A stretch of DNA of 64,000 bases from an uncultured Corynebacterium sp. (GTDB lineage Bacteria; Actinomycetota; Actinomycetes; Mycobacteriales; Mycobacteriaceae): positions 62,001 to 126,000 of the forward strand of contig NZ_CAMIHZ010000001.1 of assembly GCF_946222305.1 (NCBI RefSeq), read 5' to 3'. Below the pieces are notes generated by a model. That model was not told where the DNA came from. It made no database searches and saw only the letters and a program-made list of their open reading frames with translations. This document shows positions 55,715 through 63,386 of this stretch, piece by piece. Position 1 is the stretch's first letter. The number at the start of each line of letters is the position of its first letter. Position numbers and translations under genes: made by a program.

Positions 55715-56308
55715 TTACTTCCCTGCCTTTTCTTCATCCGACGCCACGGGCTTGTGCAATTCCACGAGGTCTTGGCCGTCGAGCTCCGCAAGGCTGACAG
55801 TGATGTCCTCCGTGGTGGCGGTCGGGATATTTTTACCGACGTAGTCTGCGCGAATGGGCAGCTGGCGATGTCCGCGATCAACGAGGACAGCGACTTGGAC
55901 CATGTCCGCACGGCCGAGATCCCGGAGCGCGTCCAGTGCAGCGCGAATGGAACGACCGGAGTATAAAACGTCGTCGACGAGCACAACCGTCGTGCCGTCA
56001 ATTCCCTCGTGGGGAATGTTGGTGGGCTTGAGGGCTCGGTGTGTCTTGGTCCGCAAATCGTCGCGGTACAGGGTGATGTCTAGTGAGCCGTGGAAAACCT
56101 CTACACCGGAAAAGGCGGTGATGCGCTCCGCGAGGCGCTCGGCTAGCGGAACACCCCCCGATGGAATTCCCAAAAGCACAACGCGGTTGCTGCCTTCGCT
56201 ATCGAGGGCAGTTTTTTCAATAATTTGGTGCGCGATTCTCGCGACAGTTCGCGCCACGTCTGCCTCGTCGAGCAAGACAGTGGTGGTCACTGCGTCTGCC
56301 GTGTTCAT
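55715..56308 (-). CDS. pyrR: PyrR, bifunctional pyr operon regulator / uracil phosphoribosyltransferase
   Basis: The 197-residue protein binds UMP and pyr mRNA to lower expression of the operon. The PRPP site VVLVDDVLYSGRSIRAAL is clear, and the N-terminal DEADVARTVARIAHQIIEK is typical. ATG 56308 has a strong AAGGAGGTCA site, which overlaps the region of a candidate PyrR RNA hairpin at 56323-56338. It heads the pyrR-pyrB-pyrC-carA-carB-pyrF operon. Confidence 0.96.
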   Translation of the reverse strand: MNTADAVTTTVLLDEADVARTVARIAHQIIEKTALDSEGSNRVVLLGIPSGGVPLAERLAERITAFSGVEVFHGSLDITLYRDDLRTKTHRALKPTNIPHEGIDGTTVVLVDDVLYSGRSIRAALDALRDLGRADMVQVAVLVDRGHRQLPIRADYVGKNIPTATTEDITVSLAELDGQDLVELHKPVASDEEKAGK

Positions 56309-56322
56309 CGTGACCTCCTTTC

Positions 56323-56338
56323 CCGCCTCTCTGTGCGG
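56323..56338 (-). promoter_or_regulatory. candidate PyrR-binding RNA hairpin
   Basis: On the minus strand CCGC-ACAGAGAG-GCGG folds into a 4-bp stem-loop carrying CAGAGAGGC, the core of the known PyrR binding loop. It ends 2 nt before the AAGGAGGT ribosome-binding site of pyrR, so bound PyrR would hinder translation. This matches translational repression described in mycobacteria; the site assignment is inferred. Confidence 0.65.
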
Positions 56339-56371
56339 TCTGTTAAAGGATGTCCTTATGTACGGTTTTAA

Positions 56372-56399
56372 ACCTTAGCACGGCTGCGCTGGTTTGAAA
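56372..56399 (-). promoter_or_regulatory. candidate pyr operon promoter
   Basis: TTTCAA (56399-56394), a 16-bp spacer and TAAGGT (56377-56372) give a start near 56365 and a leader of about 57 nt that includes the PyrR hairpin. No terminator/antiterminator pair fits in this short leader. Confidence 0.5.
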
Positions 56400-56427
56400 G
56401 GTTCGTTACCCCATCAACACCCGGGAG

Positions 56428-57177
56428 TTACCCTAATGGTGCGTTCGGCTCATCGTCGCCGTTATCGACTTCAGCATTGGTTGCTGGTGTTTCCGCACCA
56501 CTGGGTGTGGACTCCACTTCGTCAACTGGAGCTTCCGCTTGGTCGGCGGGTGCCTCTGCTTCGCCAGTTGGGGTCTGCTTCTGCTCAAAACCCGCTGCGA
56601 CGGGCTGGTCCTTCGCGGAGTCCTCAGTGACCATGGATCCGATGAGTGCATCCAGCTCTGCGTCTTCGCCCTGATCGGCAGCTTCCTGGGAGGCATCGGA
56701 TTTGGCTGCGGCGGCGTCAGCCAGCTTCAGATCGGCTGCGCGTGCCACCCCGTCCAGTACTGCATTGACGTAGGCTGGCGCCTTGTCGTGGGAGTACTGC
56801 GCGGCCAGCTCGATCCCCTCGGTCATGGCCACCTGATTGGGAACATCGTCGTTGAAGAGAAGCTCCCACGTCGCCACGCGCAGCACGGCACGATCAACTG
56901 CGGGCAGTCGATCCAACCTCCACTCGCTGGCGAGGTTCATCGCGATGGCATCATCAATTGCATCCAGATTGGTTGCGGTGCCCTCCACAATGGTGGCGGT
57001 GTATTCGGGAACGGGCTTGACGGCATTGGCTTCGTCGCGTGCCAGTTCCACCCGCTCTTCGACGATCTTTACCGGATCGAGATCGCGGAACTCAGCTTCG
57101 AAAAGGATGTCCACTGCACGACGACGCGCCTTGAATCGACTGCCGTGACGCCTGTACTTGTTCTTGTCTTCGCTCAC
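56428..57177 (-). CDS. nusB: NusB antitermination factor with long acidic C-terminal tail
   Basis: Residues about 10-150 are the NusB domain (GSRFKARRRAVDILFEAE, RLPAVDRAVLRVATWELL, NQVAMTEGIELAAQYS, YVNAVLDGVAR), which binds boxA RNA with NusE. After residue 152 comes a tail of about 98 residues rich in Ala, Glu, Asp, Pro and Thr with repeated EAP units. GTG 57177 (MSEDKNKYRRHGSR) is the fitting start; the frame reaches 57261 upstream but without a site. It follows efp. Confidence 0.93.
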   Translation of the reverse strand: MSEDKNKYRRHGSRFKARRRAVDILFEAEFRDLDPVKIVEERVELARDEANAVKPVPEYTATIVEGTATNLDAIDDAIAMNLASEWRLDRLPAVDRAVLRVATWELLFNDDVPNQVAMTEGIELAAQYSHDKAPAYVNAVLDGVARAADLKLADAAAAKSDASQEAADQGEDAELDALIGSMVTEDSAKDQPVAAGFEQKQTPTGEAEAPADQAEAPVDEVESTPSGAETPATNAEVDNGDDEPNAPLG

Positions 57178-57287
57178 AGTGGGTGTAATCCGCTTTCCGC
57201 TGATCGAATGGGTGGGAATGTGAAAAATGCCCGCCACCGCCATCGACACATTAAATGTCACCGGCGGCTGCGAGGAACTAGCGTGAG

Positions 57288-57851
57288 TTAGTTGCTCACG
57301 CGGGACAGGTAGGAGCCATCGCGGGTATCCACGCGCACTACATTGCCGGTCTCCAGGAACAGTGGAACCTGGATTTCCGCACCGGTCTCCAAGGTGGCTG
57401 GCTTGGTACCACCGGTGGAACGATCGCCCTGCAGGCCTGGGTCGGTCTGCTCGATACGAAGATCAACGGATACTGGCAGCTCAGCGAACAGTGCCTCACC
57501 CTCGTGGAAAGAAACCTGCACCGTGGTGTTTTCCAGCAGGAATCGAGCGCCGTCGCCCATCAGGTGTGGTGGCAGTTCGATCTGCTCGTAGTTCTTCTCG
57601 TCCATGAGGACGTAGTTGGTGCCGTCGTTGTATAGGTAAGTCATGTCGCGACGGTCCACATTTGCGGTTTCCACCTTCACACCCGCGTTGAAGGTCTTAT
57701 CGACGGTCTTGCCGGAGATGATCTCCTTCAGCTTCGTACGGACGAAAGCTGGGCCCTTGCCTGGCTTAACGTGCTGGAACTCGATGATCTGAACCAGCTT
57801 GTTGTCCAGCTTGAGAACCAGACCATTCTTGAAATCCGCGGTAGTTGCCAC
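57288..57851 (-). CDS. efp: translation elongation factor P
   Basis: EF-P relieves ribosome stalling at polyproline. The 187-residue protein has three beta domains, with the domain I loop HVKPGKGPAF carrying the lysine that is modified in some bacteria, and the ending GDVVRVDTRDGSYLSR-like signature (NVVRVDTRDGSYLSR). ATG 57851 follows a GAGGAGATAC site. Neighbours pepQ and nusB are the usual ones. Confidence 0.97.
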   Translation of the reverse strand: MATTADFKNGLVLKLDNKLVQIIEFQHVKPGKGPAFVRTKLKEIISGKTVDKTFNAGVKVETANVDRRDMTYLYNDGTNYVLMDEKNYEQIELPPHLMGDGARFLLENTTVQVSFHEGEALFAELPVSVDLRIEQTDPGLQGDRSTGGTKPATLETGAEIQVPLFLETGNVVRVDTRDGSYLSRVSN

Positions 57852-57961
57852 GTGTGTATCTCCTCAGTTTTTCATTCGCGATGGTTTCGCCACGATCGCC
57901 TCTAGCTCGGCAGATCGCATTAGATGGCCGGTGAAGTATTCTATCACTTCGACGCCACGCG

Positions 57962-59053
57962 TTATACGACCACCAATTCCGTGGGCGAGGCGTTGCAGCT
58001 GATGTGGCCTTCCTTAGTCACCACGTAGGTGTTCTCGATACGCAGGCCGGTTTTGCCGGGCAAGTAGATACCGGGCTCAACAGTGATGGTCATACCCTCT
58101 TCCAGGATGGACTGCTCATCAACCCCCGCAGCTGCCCGTGGCGCCTCGTGCACGTCCAACCCCACGCCGTGACCGGTGGAGTGGACAAAGTATTCCCCAT
58201 AACCCGCATCAGTGATGAGGTCGCGGCATGCCGAGTCTACGGCACGAAGGCTGGTGCCTGGCTTCACGACTTCCTCGCCAGCTTTTTGAGCTCGGTAGAC
58301 GATGTCGTAGACTTCTTGAGCCAACTCGTCTGGCTCCCCAACGCACACTGCGCGGGTTTGGTCAGAAGCATAGCCATTCAGGTAAATGCCAAAATCCACC
58401 GTCACCAGGCCGGGAACGATCTTGTCGCGGGACACTCCAGCGTGGGGCTTAGCGCCATTTTCGCCACTGGCCAGGATCGTATCGAAGCTCAAAGCCTCCG
58501 CACCCGCGAGCCGTAGGCGGTTTTCCAAGTCCGCAGCCGCCTCGATTTCAGTAAGCCCCTCGCGGATACCACCGTCGGCAATGAATTTAGTCCACACCGA
58601 ATCAGCCAATTCACCGGCCGCCAGCAGGGCACGAACTTCGCGCTCATCCTTGAGCAACCGTTCCGCTTCCACAGCCCCCGATAGCACAGAAGGATCGCCA
58701 AGTTCACGAGCACTGCCCACAGGAAGGCTCGGTTCGACCGCGAAACCAGCCGACCCCGCGACATCCTTCATTAGGGGCAGCAGCCGATTTTCCACCCGAA
58801 TATCGATATCTTGCGGAGCCCCGGTCTCCAGACGAATCTGGGTATCGTACCGACCATCGGTTCCGAGGACAGAGGAACCATCTGCGCGCAACAGCAGTAC
58901 AGCGTTGGAGCCGCTGAAGCCCGTCAGATATTGAATATTCTTCAGATCGGTGACCAGCAGCGCGGCCTCGCCCCCAGTCTCAATCCTTTCCGCTACGCGC
59001 TGGCGACGTTGCTGAAAGTTCGCAACTGCTTCGTCTGTGATCTTCGTGGCCAC
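57962..59053 (-). CDS. pepQ: M24-family Xaa-Pro dipeptidase/aminopeptidase
   Basis: The 363-residue metallopeptidase has all five metal ligands: Asp in TVDFGIYLNGY and ASDQTR, His in HSTGHGVGLDVHEAP, and Glu in TVEPGIYL and RIENTYV. It cleaves dipeptides or N-termini before proline. The N-terminal creatinase-like domain occupies about 1-130. It precedes efp, a frequent pairing with proline-related translation. Confidence 0.94.
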   Translation of the reverse strand: MATKITDEAVANFQQRRQRVAERIETGGEAALLVTDLKNIQYLTGFSGSNAVLLLRADGSSVLGTDGRYDTQIRLETGAPQDIDIRVENRLLPLMKDVAGSAGFAVEPSLPVGSARELGDPSVLSGAVEAERLLKDEREVRALLAAGELADSVWTKFIADGGIREGLTEIEAAADLENRLRLAGAEALSFDTILASGENGAKPHAGVSRDKIVPGLVTVDFGIYLNGYASDQTRAVCVGEPDELAQEVYDIVYRAQKAGEEVVKPGTSLRAVDSACRDLITDAGYGEYFVHSTGHGVGLDVHEAPRAAAGVDEQSILEEGMTITVEPGIYLPGKTGLRIENTYVVTKEGHISCNASPTELVVV

Positions 59054-59239
59054 TAGTCAGCTCCTCAAAGTGCTCGGTGCTTTTGCATCCACTTTAACGA
59101 CAACGAATTGTTACCGGTGCACCGCCTTAAGTCAGTCGAAGGTGGCGTCGCATAAAAAAGAGGCGAGAAGAGAGAAGAAGCCAGAGAAGCAGAGAATTCA
59201 GAACAAAGGAGACGGAAAAAGGAGACCACAGATGTAACA
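59054..59239 (-). other. aroD-pepQ gap with strand-asymmetric purine tract
   Basis: The 186-bp gap contains, at 59153-59226, a run in which the plus strand is mostly A and G, so the transcript (minus strand) is pyrimidine-rich and poor in G. No gene or perfect hairpin is seen. It may act in Rho-dependent termination; this is an inference. Confidence 0.35.
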
Positions 59240-59719
59240 TCAAGCGAAGAAGCGCAACGCGGCGACGTAGCCGTAGATACCCAGGCCACAGATAACACCG
59301 GTCGCAATCGAGCTGAGGTAACTGTGTTGACGGAATTCCTCGCGAGCGTGGACGTTCGAAATGTGGACCTCGACGAAACCTGGGCCGTCGGCGAGTTCCG
59401 CAAGGGCATCCCGCAGGGCCACAGAGGTGTGGGTGTAGCCACCAGGGTTAATGATGACGGCGTGGCCATCGTCCGCAGCCTGGTGAACGCGATCGATCAA
59501 CGCGCCTTCGCTATTCGATTGGAAGAAGTCCACGTGGACACCAATGCGTTCGGCTTCGGTGCGGATCATATTTTCCACGTCTGGCAAGGTGGTGGAACCG
59601 TAGATCTCTGGTTGGCGCTTTCCCAAGCGGTTGAGGTTCGGACCATTGATCACAACGACGTGCGGGATATTGTCCGTTGGTGCAGCGACGGTGTTGTCGT
59701 GAAAGGTAGGGGTGGCCAT
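59240..59719 (-). CDS. aroD: 3-dehydroquinate dehydratase, type II
   Basis: The 159-residue enzyme (AroQ class, called aroD in corynebacteria) makes 3-dehydroshikimate. It has VINGPNLNRLGKRQPEIYG with the catalytic arginine/tyrosine loop, INPGGYTHTS and the active histidine in EVHISNVHAREEFR. It follows aroB by about 70 bp. Confidence 0.96.
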   Translation of the reverse strand: MATPTFHDNTVAAPTDNIPHVVVINGPNLNRLGKRQPEIYGSTTLPDVENMIRTEAERIGVHVDFFQSNSEGALIDRVHQAADDGHAVIINPGGYTHTSVALRDALAELADGPGFVEVHISNVHAREEFRQHSYLSSIATGVICGLGIYGYVAALRFFA

Positions 59720-59791
59720 TGGTTCCTCCTGAGGCTCCGGTTCGCAGTAGGGCCGTGCAGTTTGCGGAGGCCCTTGTACTACAGGCGAAGG

Positions 59792-60865
59792 TTAGCTAAT
59801 GGTGTTGTCATAGGCGCGCTGCAGCAATTCCGCGGAAGGCCCCTCCAACCGGGTTGGGCTGCCAATGGCATCGAGAACGACGAATCGAGTGACCCCCGCC
59901 TTGTTCTTCTTATCACGCGACATCGCTTCGGTGAGCGTGTCCAACTGTGCTCCGGCGTAGCTGGTCGGCAGCCCCACCGAATGCAGTATTCGGCGGTGAA
60001 GAGCCACCACTTCTTCATCGAGGAGCCCCGCTGCCCTCGCCAATTCCGCTTCATAGACCATGCCAACCGCCACAGCATGCCCGTGAGGCCAGGAGTAATC
60101 TTCGTAGTGTTCGATCGCGTGGCCGTAGGTGTGCCCATAGTTCAGAATTTCCCGCAGGTGGCTTTCCTTGAGGTCTTGGCCCACCACATCGGCTTTCACC
60201 CGGATTGCCTTTTCGATCAAAGTGGGCAGTGATCCTCCTGGCGCAACCGCTGCGCTGGGGTCTTCGAGGTAGAGGTCCAGGATGGAGTTGTCCCGAATAA
60301 ATCCGGCTTTGATGATTTCCGCACTGCCCGCCACGATCTCAGCCGGCGGCAAGGTATCCAGAACTTCCAGGTCCACCAGAACCGTGGCGGGTTCGTGGAA
60401 GGCTCCAACGAGGTTCTTGCCCGCAGCGGTGTTAATACCCGTTTTGCCCCCAACAGCGGCGTCGACCATGGCGAGCAACGTCGTTGGGCACTGAATGACC
60501 GACACGCCGCGCATCCAAGTGGCCGCGATGAACCCCGCCACGTCGGTTGCCGCTCCCCCGCCCAAACCGATGACGGCATCCTGACGGGTCAATCCCGCTT
60601 CCGCACATTCATCCCACAGTAGCGAAGCCTGCTCGATGGTCTTACCGCGCTCCGCATCAGCCAATTCGATCACGTGGACGGTGCGATCCTTATCCCGGAC
60701 CAGTTGTGCTAGTGCGTCTGCCCGGTCAGCCAAAGCCGGCTGGTGGATCAGCAGGTAATTCTGTGCCTTGGGGGTGGCTGCAACAGCTTCGCGGGCGACG
60801 AATTCCAGTCCGCGATCGATGTGGACGATGTATGGTCTTACGGAATTCACAGAAATTTGAGGCAT
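59792..60865 (-). CDS. aroB: 3-dehydroquinate synthase
   Basis: AroB makes the first ring of the shikimate pathway using NAD and a metal. The 357-residue protein has GLGGGAATDVAGFIAATWMRG, CPTTLLAMVDAAVGGKTGIN and the metal histidines in NYGHTYGHAIEHYEDYSWPHG. Its order after aroK and before aroD fits the operon. Confidence 0.96.
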   Translation of the reverse strand: MPQISVNSVRPYIVHIDRGLEFVAREAVAATPKAQNYLLIHQPALADRADALAQLVRDKDRTVHVIELADAERGKTIEQASLLWDECAEAGLTRQDAVIGLGGGAATDVAGFIAATWMRGVSVIQCPTTLLAMVDAAVGGKTGINTAAGKNLVGAFHEPATVLVDLEVLDTLPPAEIVAGSAEIIKAGFIRDNSILDLYLEDPSAAVAPGGSLPTLIEKAIRVKADVVGQDLKESHLREILNYGHTYGHAIEHYEDYSWPHGHAVAVGMVYEAELARAAGLLDEEVVALHRRILHSVGLPTSYAGAQLDTLTEAMSRDKKNKAGVTRFVVLDAIGSPTRLEGPSAELLQRAYDNTIS

Positions 60866-60922
60866 TGTTTTCGCTTCTTGAGGTCAGTGAAGGGGTGGAA
60901 TGAGGGTTTAGCTACGCACGTG

Positions 60923-61459
60923 TTATGGGCGCTCAGAAGGCAACTGATCGGGATAAATGTCCTCCATGAACGTAAGAATCTCGGTGACCACGCGCTGGGA
61001 GGACTTATTGCTCATGGCGATGGTGTAGTCCGAAACTTCCTCGTACAAAGGTCCCCGCTGAGTCAATAGTTTTTCATAAGCTGCCCGGGGATCCTCCACA
61101 TTCAGCAACGGCCGGCTGCGGTTACCAGATAACCGCCGCATGGCTTCATCAACGGGCAAATCAAGACGCACCACGACCTGGTGGGCCAGCAGCTTCCGAG
61201 TGGCCGGTGTGACCACTGCCCCTCCGCCAAGCGCCAGAACGCCGGAACCTTGGAGCGCTCCCGCAATCACTTCGTGCTCAATCTTGCGAAACTCTTCTTC
61301 CCCGAGTTTTTCCAAAACTTTGCCGCACGGCATGTTGAACCTCTCGGCGATGAGCTGGTCGCTATCGGTGAAAGTCGTACCCAGCGCATGGGCTACTCGC
61401 TGGCCGATGGTGGTCTTGCCGTTGCCTGGCATACCGACGAGGACAACGCGGGGGCTCAT
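60923..61459 (-). CDS. aroK: shikimate kinase
   Basis: The 178-residue kinase phosphorylates shikimate. It has Walker A GMPGNGKTT, TDSDQLIAER, the substrate glycine loop GGGAVVTP and the lid GNRSRPLL. ATG 61459 overlaps the aroC stop (ATGA), giving coupling. The frame extends to 61495, but that part lies within aroC. Confidence 0.96.
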   Translation of the reverse strand: MSPRVVLVGMPGNGKTTIGQRVAHALGTTFTDSDQLIAERFNMPCGKVLEKLGEEEFRKIEHEVIAGALQGSGVLALGGGAVVTPATRKLLAHQVVVRLDLPVDEAMRRLSGNRSRPLLNVEDPRAAYEKLLTQRGPLYEEVSDYTIAMSNKSSQRVVTEILTFMEDIYPDQLPSERP

Positions 61460-62697
61460 GGCTCCTGCCCTTCTTCCACCGGCAGGGCATCCCAATCCAG
61501 ACGTTCACGAACGTAGTCTTGGTAGCTTTCGAAGTTGCGCTTAACCTCGTCAAGGCTGTCACCACCGAATTTTTCCATCACGGCGCGGGCCAAAACCAAG
61601 GCCACCATGGTCTCGGCGACCACACCAGCGGCGGGTACTGCGCACACATCAGAGCGCTGGTGAATACCTGTAGCAGCTGCACCGCTATCCATGTCTACAG
61701 TTTTCAGGGCGCGTGGCACTGTGCTGATGGGTTTCATCGCGGCCCGCACGACGAGAGTTTCGCCGTTAGTCATTCCACCTTCAATGCCTCCGGCACGGTT
61801 GGACAGACGACTTACACCGGATCCCTCCTCGGCGCGCACCATCTCGTCATGGGCTTCCGAGCCCCGGCGACGTGCCTCCTCAAAGCCATCGCCAATTTCC
61901 ACGCCCTTGATAGCTTGGATTCCCATCAGTGCAGAAGCCAATTGTGCATCGAGTCGCGCATCCCCGGAGGTGTGAGAGCCCAACCCAATGGGAAGCCCCT
62001 TGACCACGACCTCCACGACTCCGCCTAAGGTATCTCCGGATTTCTTCGCAGCTTTGATTTCATCGATCATTTCGGCCTCTGCCTCGGCATTAGCCGCGCG
62101 GACTGGAGAGGCGTCAATATCCTCCAGCTGGGGAAACTCCGGTACGGGTCCAGAGTACGGAGTGGAACCGCCAATCGAGATGACGTGACTCAGCACCTCC
62201 ACACCCAGCACTTCGCGAAGAAGGGCGCGGGCGAACGTTCCCGCTGCCACCCGGGCAGCAGTTTCGCGGGCGCTGGAACGCTCCAAAATCGGGCGTGCCT
62301 CGGTGTGGTTGAACTTCACCATGCCCGAGAAATCAGCGTGCCCTGGGCGGGGACGGGTCAAACGTGCACCGCGACCGCTATCCATTTCCTTAGCGACCTC
62401 TGGATCCTCCATGTCGATCGGATCCGCAGACATGATCGTGGTCCACTTTGGCCACTCCGTATTCCCAATCATCACCGCAACGGGACTACCCAACGTCAGA
62501 CCGTGGCGCACACCGGACAGGAAAGTAACTTCATCGGCCTCAAACTTCATGCGAGCCCCGCGGCCATACCCCAGGCGACGTCGCGCGAGCTGACGGGAAA
62601 CCTCTTCGCGGGTCACGCTGAGCCCCGCAGGCAGGTTTTCAATCAGAGAAATCAGAGCTTGGCCGTGCGATTCACCGGCAGTGGTCCATCTGAGCAT
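61456..62697 (-). CDS. aroC: chorismate synthase
   Basis: AroC makes chorismate with reduced FMN. The 413-residue protein has all signatures: TTAGESHGQALI, GRGARMKFE, RPRPGHADFSGM, SSARETAARVAAG and the late DSGAAATGIHQRSDVCAVPAAGVV in blocks. ATG 62697 (MLRWTTAGESHG) lies 7 nt after TAAGAT and lacks a ribosome site, so a leaderless mRNA is possible; ATG 62706 is the alternative. Confidence 0.96.
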   Translation of the reverse strand: MLRWTTAGESHGQALISLIENLPAGLSVTREEVSRQLARRRLGYGRGARMKFEADEVTFLSGVRHGLTLGSPVAVMIGNTEWPKWTTIMSADPIDMEDPEVAKEMDSGRGARLTRPRPGHADFSGMVKFNHTEARPILERSSARETAARVAAGTFARALLREVLGVEVLSHVISIGGSTPYSGPVPEFPQLEDIDASPVRAANAEAEAEMIDEIKAAKKSGDTLGGVVEVVVKGLPIGLGSHTSGDARLDAQLASALMGIQAIKGVEIGDGFEEARRRGSEAHDEMVRAEEGSGVSRLSNRAGGIEGGMTNGETLVVRAAMKPISTVPRALKTVDMDSGAAATGIHQRSDVCAVPAAGVVAETMVALVLARAVMEKFGGDSLDEVKRNFESYQDYVRERLDWDALPVEEGQEP

Positions 62698-62704
62698 GCA
62701 GTAC

Positions 62705-62710
62705 ATCTTA
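62705..62710 (-). promoter_or_regulatory. candidate -10 hexamer TAAGAT of aroC
   Basis: TAAGAT ends 7 nt before the aroC ATG and directly follows the stop of the upstream gene. The start may be leaderless and independent of the upstream gene. Confidence 0.4.
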
Positions 62711-63220
62711 CTATGCCCCAGCTGGAATAAACGCCACTACCACCACTGATGTGCCACCGACCATCGCCGGCCCGTGGGGTAAGTACGGGTCTCTGCTACT
62801 TGTCGACTTCTTTTTTGCTGTGATGACGCCTACCCCGCCCGCCAGCGCCATAGCTATCCATAGGCCCCAAAAATTCCCGCCCGTAGCCAACGTGCCAAGT
62901 GTGAGCGCAAGTTTCGCATCCCCTCCGCCCACTGCCATACGGCCGTGAATGAGGGGCGCGACCACTATGAATCCCGCCCACAGGACTCCTCCGAGTAGTT
63001 GCTCTGGGCGCCACCCGGGCAAAAAGACCGTGCCAAACGCGGTCAGGATGAATGCGGGCCACGTGTAGTAGTTGGGTAGACGGCGCGTGGTGGCGTCTAC
63101 CCAACTGACCCTAAGACCCCAGATCGCGTAGGCCAACCACACCGTGGCCCAGCCCCACGACGGCAGCGCGTGGGTAGTTCCGAGTAAAGCGCTGAACGAA
63201 CTCGGGATGACTAATTGCAC
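62711..63220 (-). CDS. A24-family prepilin peptidase-like protein
   Basis: The 169-residue membrane protein has the two catalytic aspartates of the aspartic prepilin peptidases: one in SWVDATTRRLPN and one in the GxGD motif (VGGGDAKLALTLG). It lacks the methyltransferase half of large type IV enzymes, as expected for the short TadV-like class. Several membrane segments are seen. GTG 63220 follows a GGGGGAGG sequence; the frame continues to 63277 without a clear site. It lies between aroE and aroC, as in other corynebacteria; no pilin genes are nearby. Confidence 0.85.
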   Translation of the reverse strand: MQLVIPSSFSALLGTTHALPSWGWATVWLAYAIWGLRVSWVDATTRRLPNYYTWPAFILTAFGTVFLPGWRPEQLLGGVLWAGFIVVAPLIHGRMAVGGGDAKLALTLGTLATGGNFWGLWIAMALAGGVGVITAKKKSTSSRDPYLPHGPAMVGGTSVVVVAFIPAGA

Positions 63221-63386
63221 GCTTGCCCCTCCCCCTTGTGTGGCAAGTTTTTCTGCGCCCTGTTCTCCGCCGGTCACCGCGCGAGTGGCTCGACTGGAAT
63301 AGTAGTTTCAGCTCGGCGGGTCTGGGCAGCCCAAGCGGACCAGGAAGCTCAGGTGCCTCATGTGGCGGTGACGGCACCTGCGACGC

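Noticed and set aside
59037..59237. Short basic open frame rich in Lys, Arg and Glu
   Set aside because: It is the read-out of the purine-rich tract and has no ribosome site or conservation evidence.
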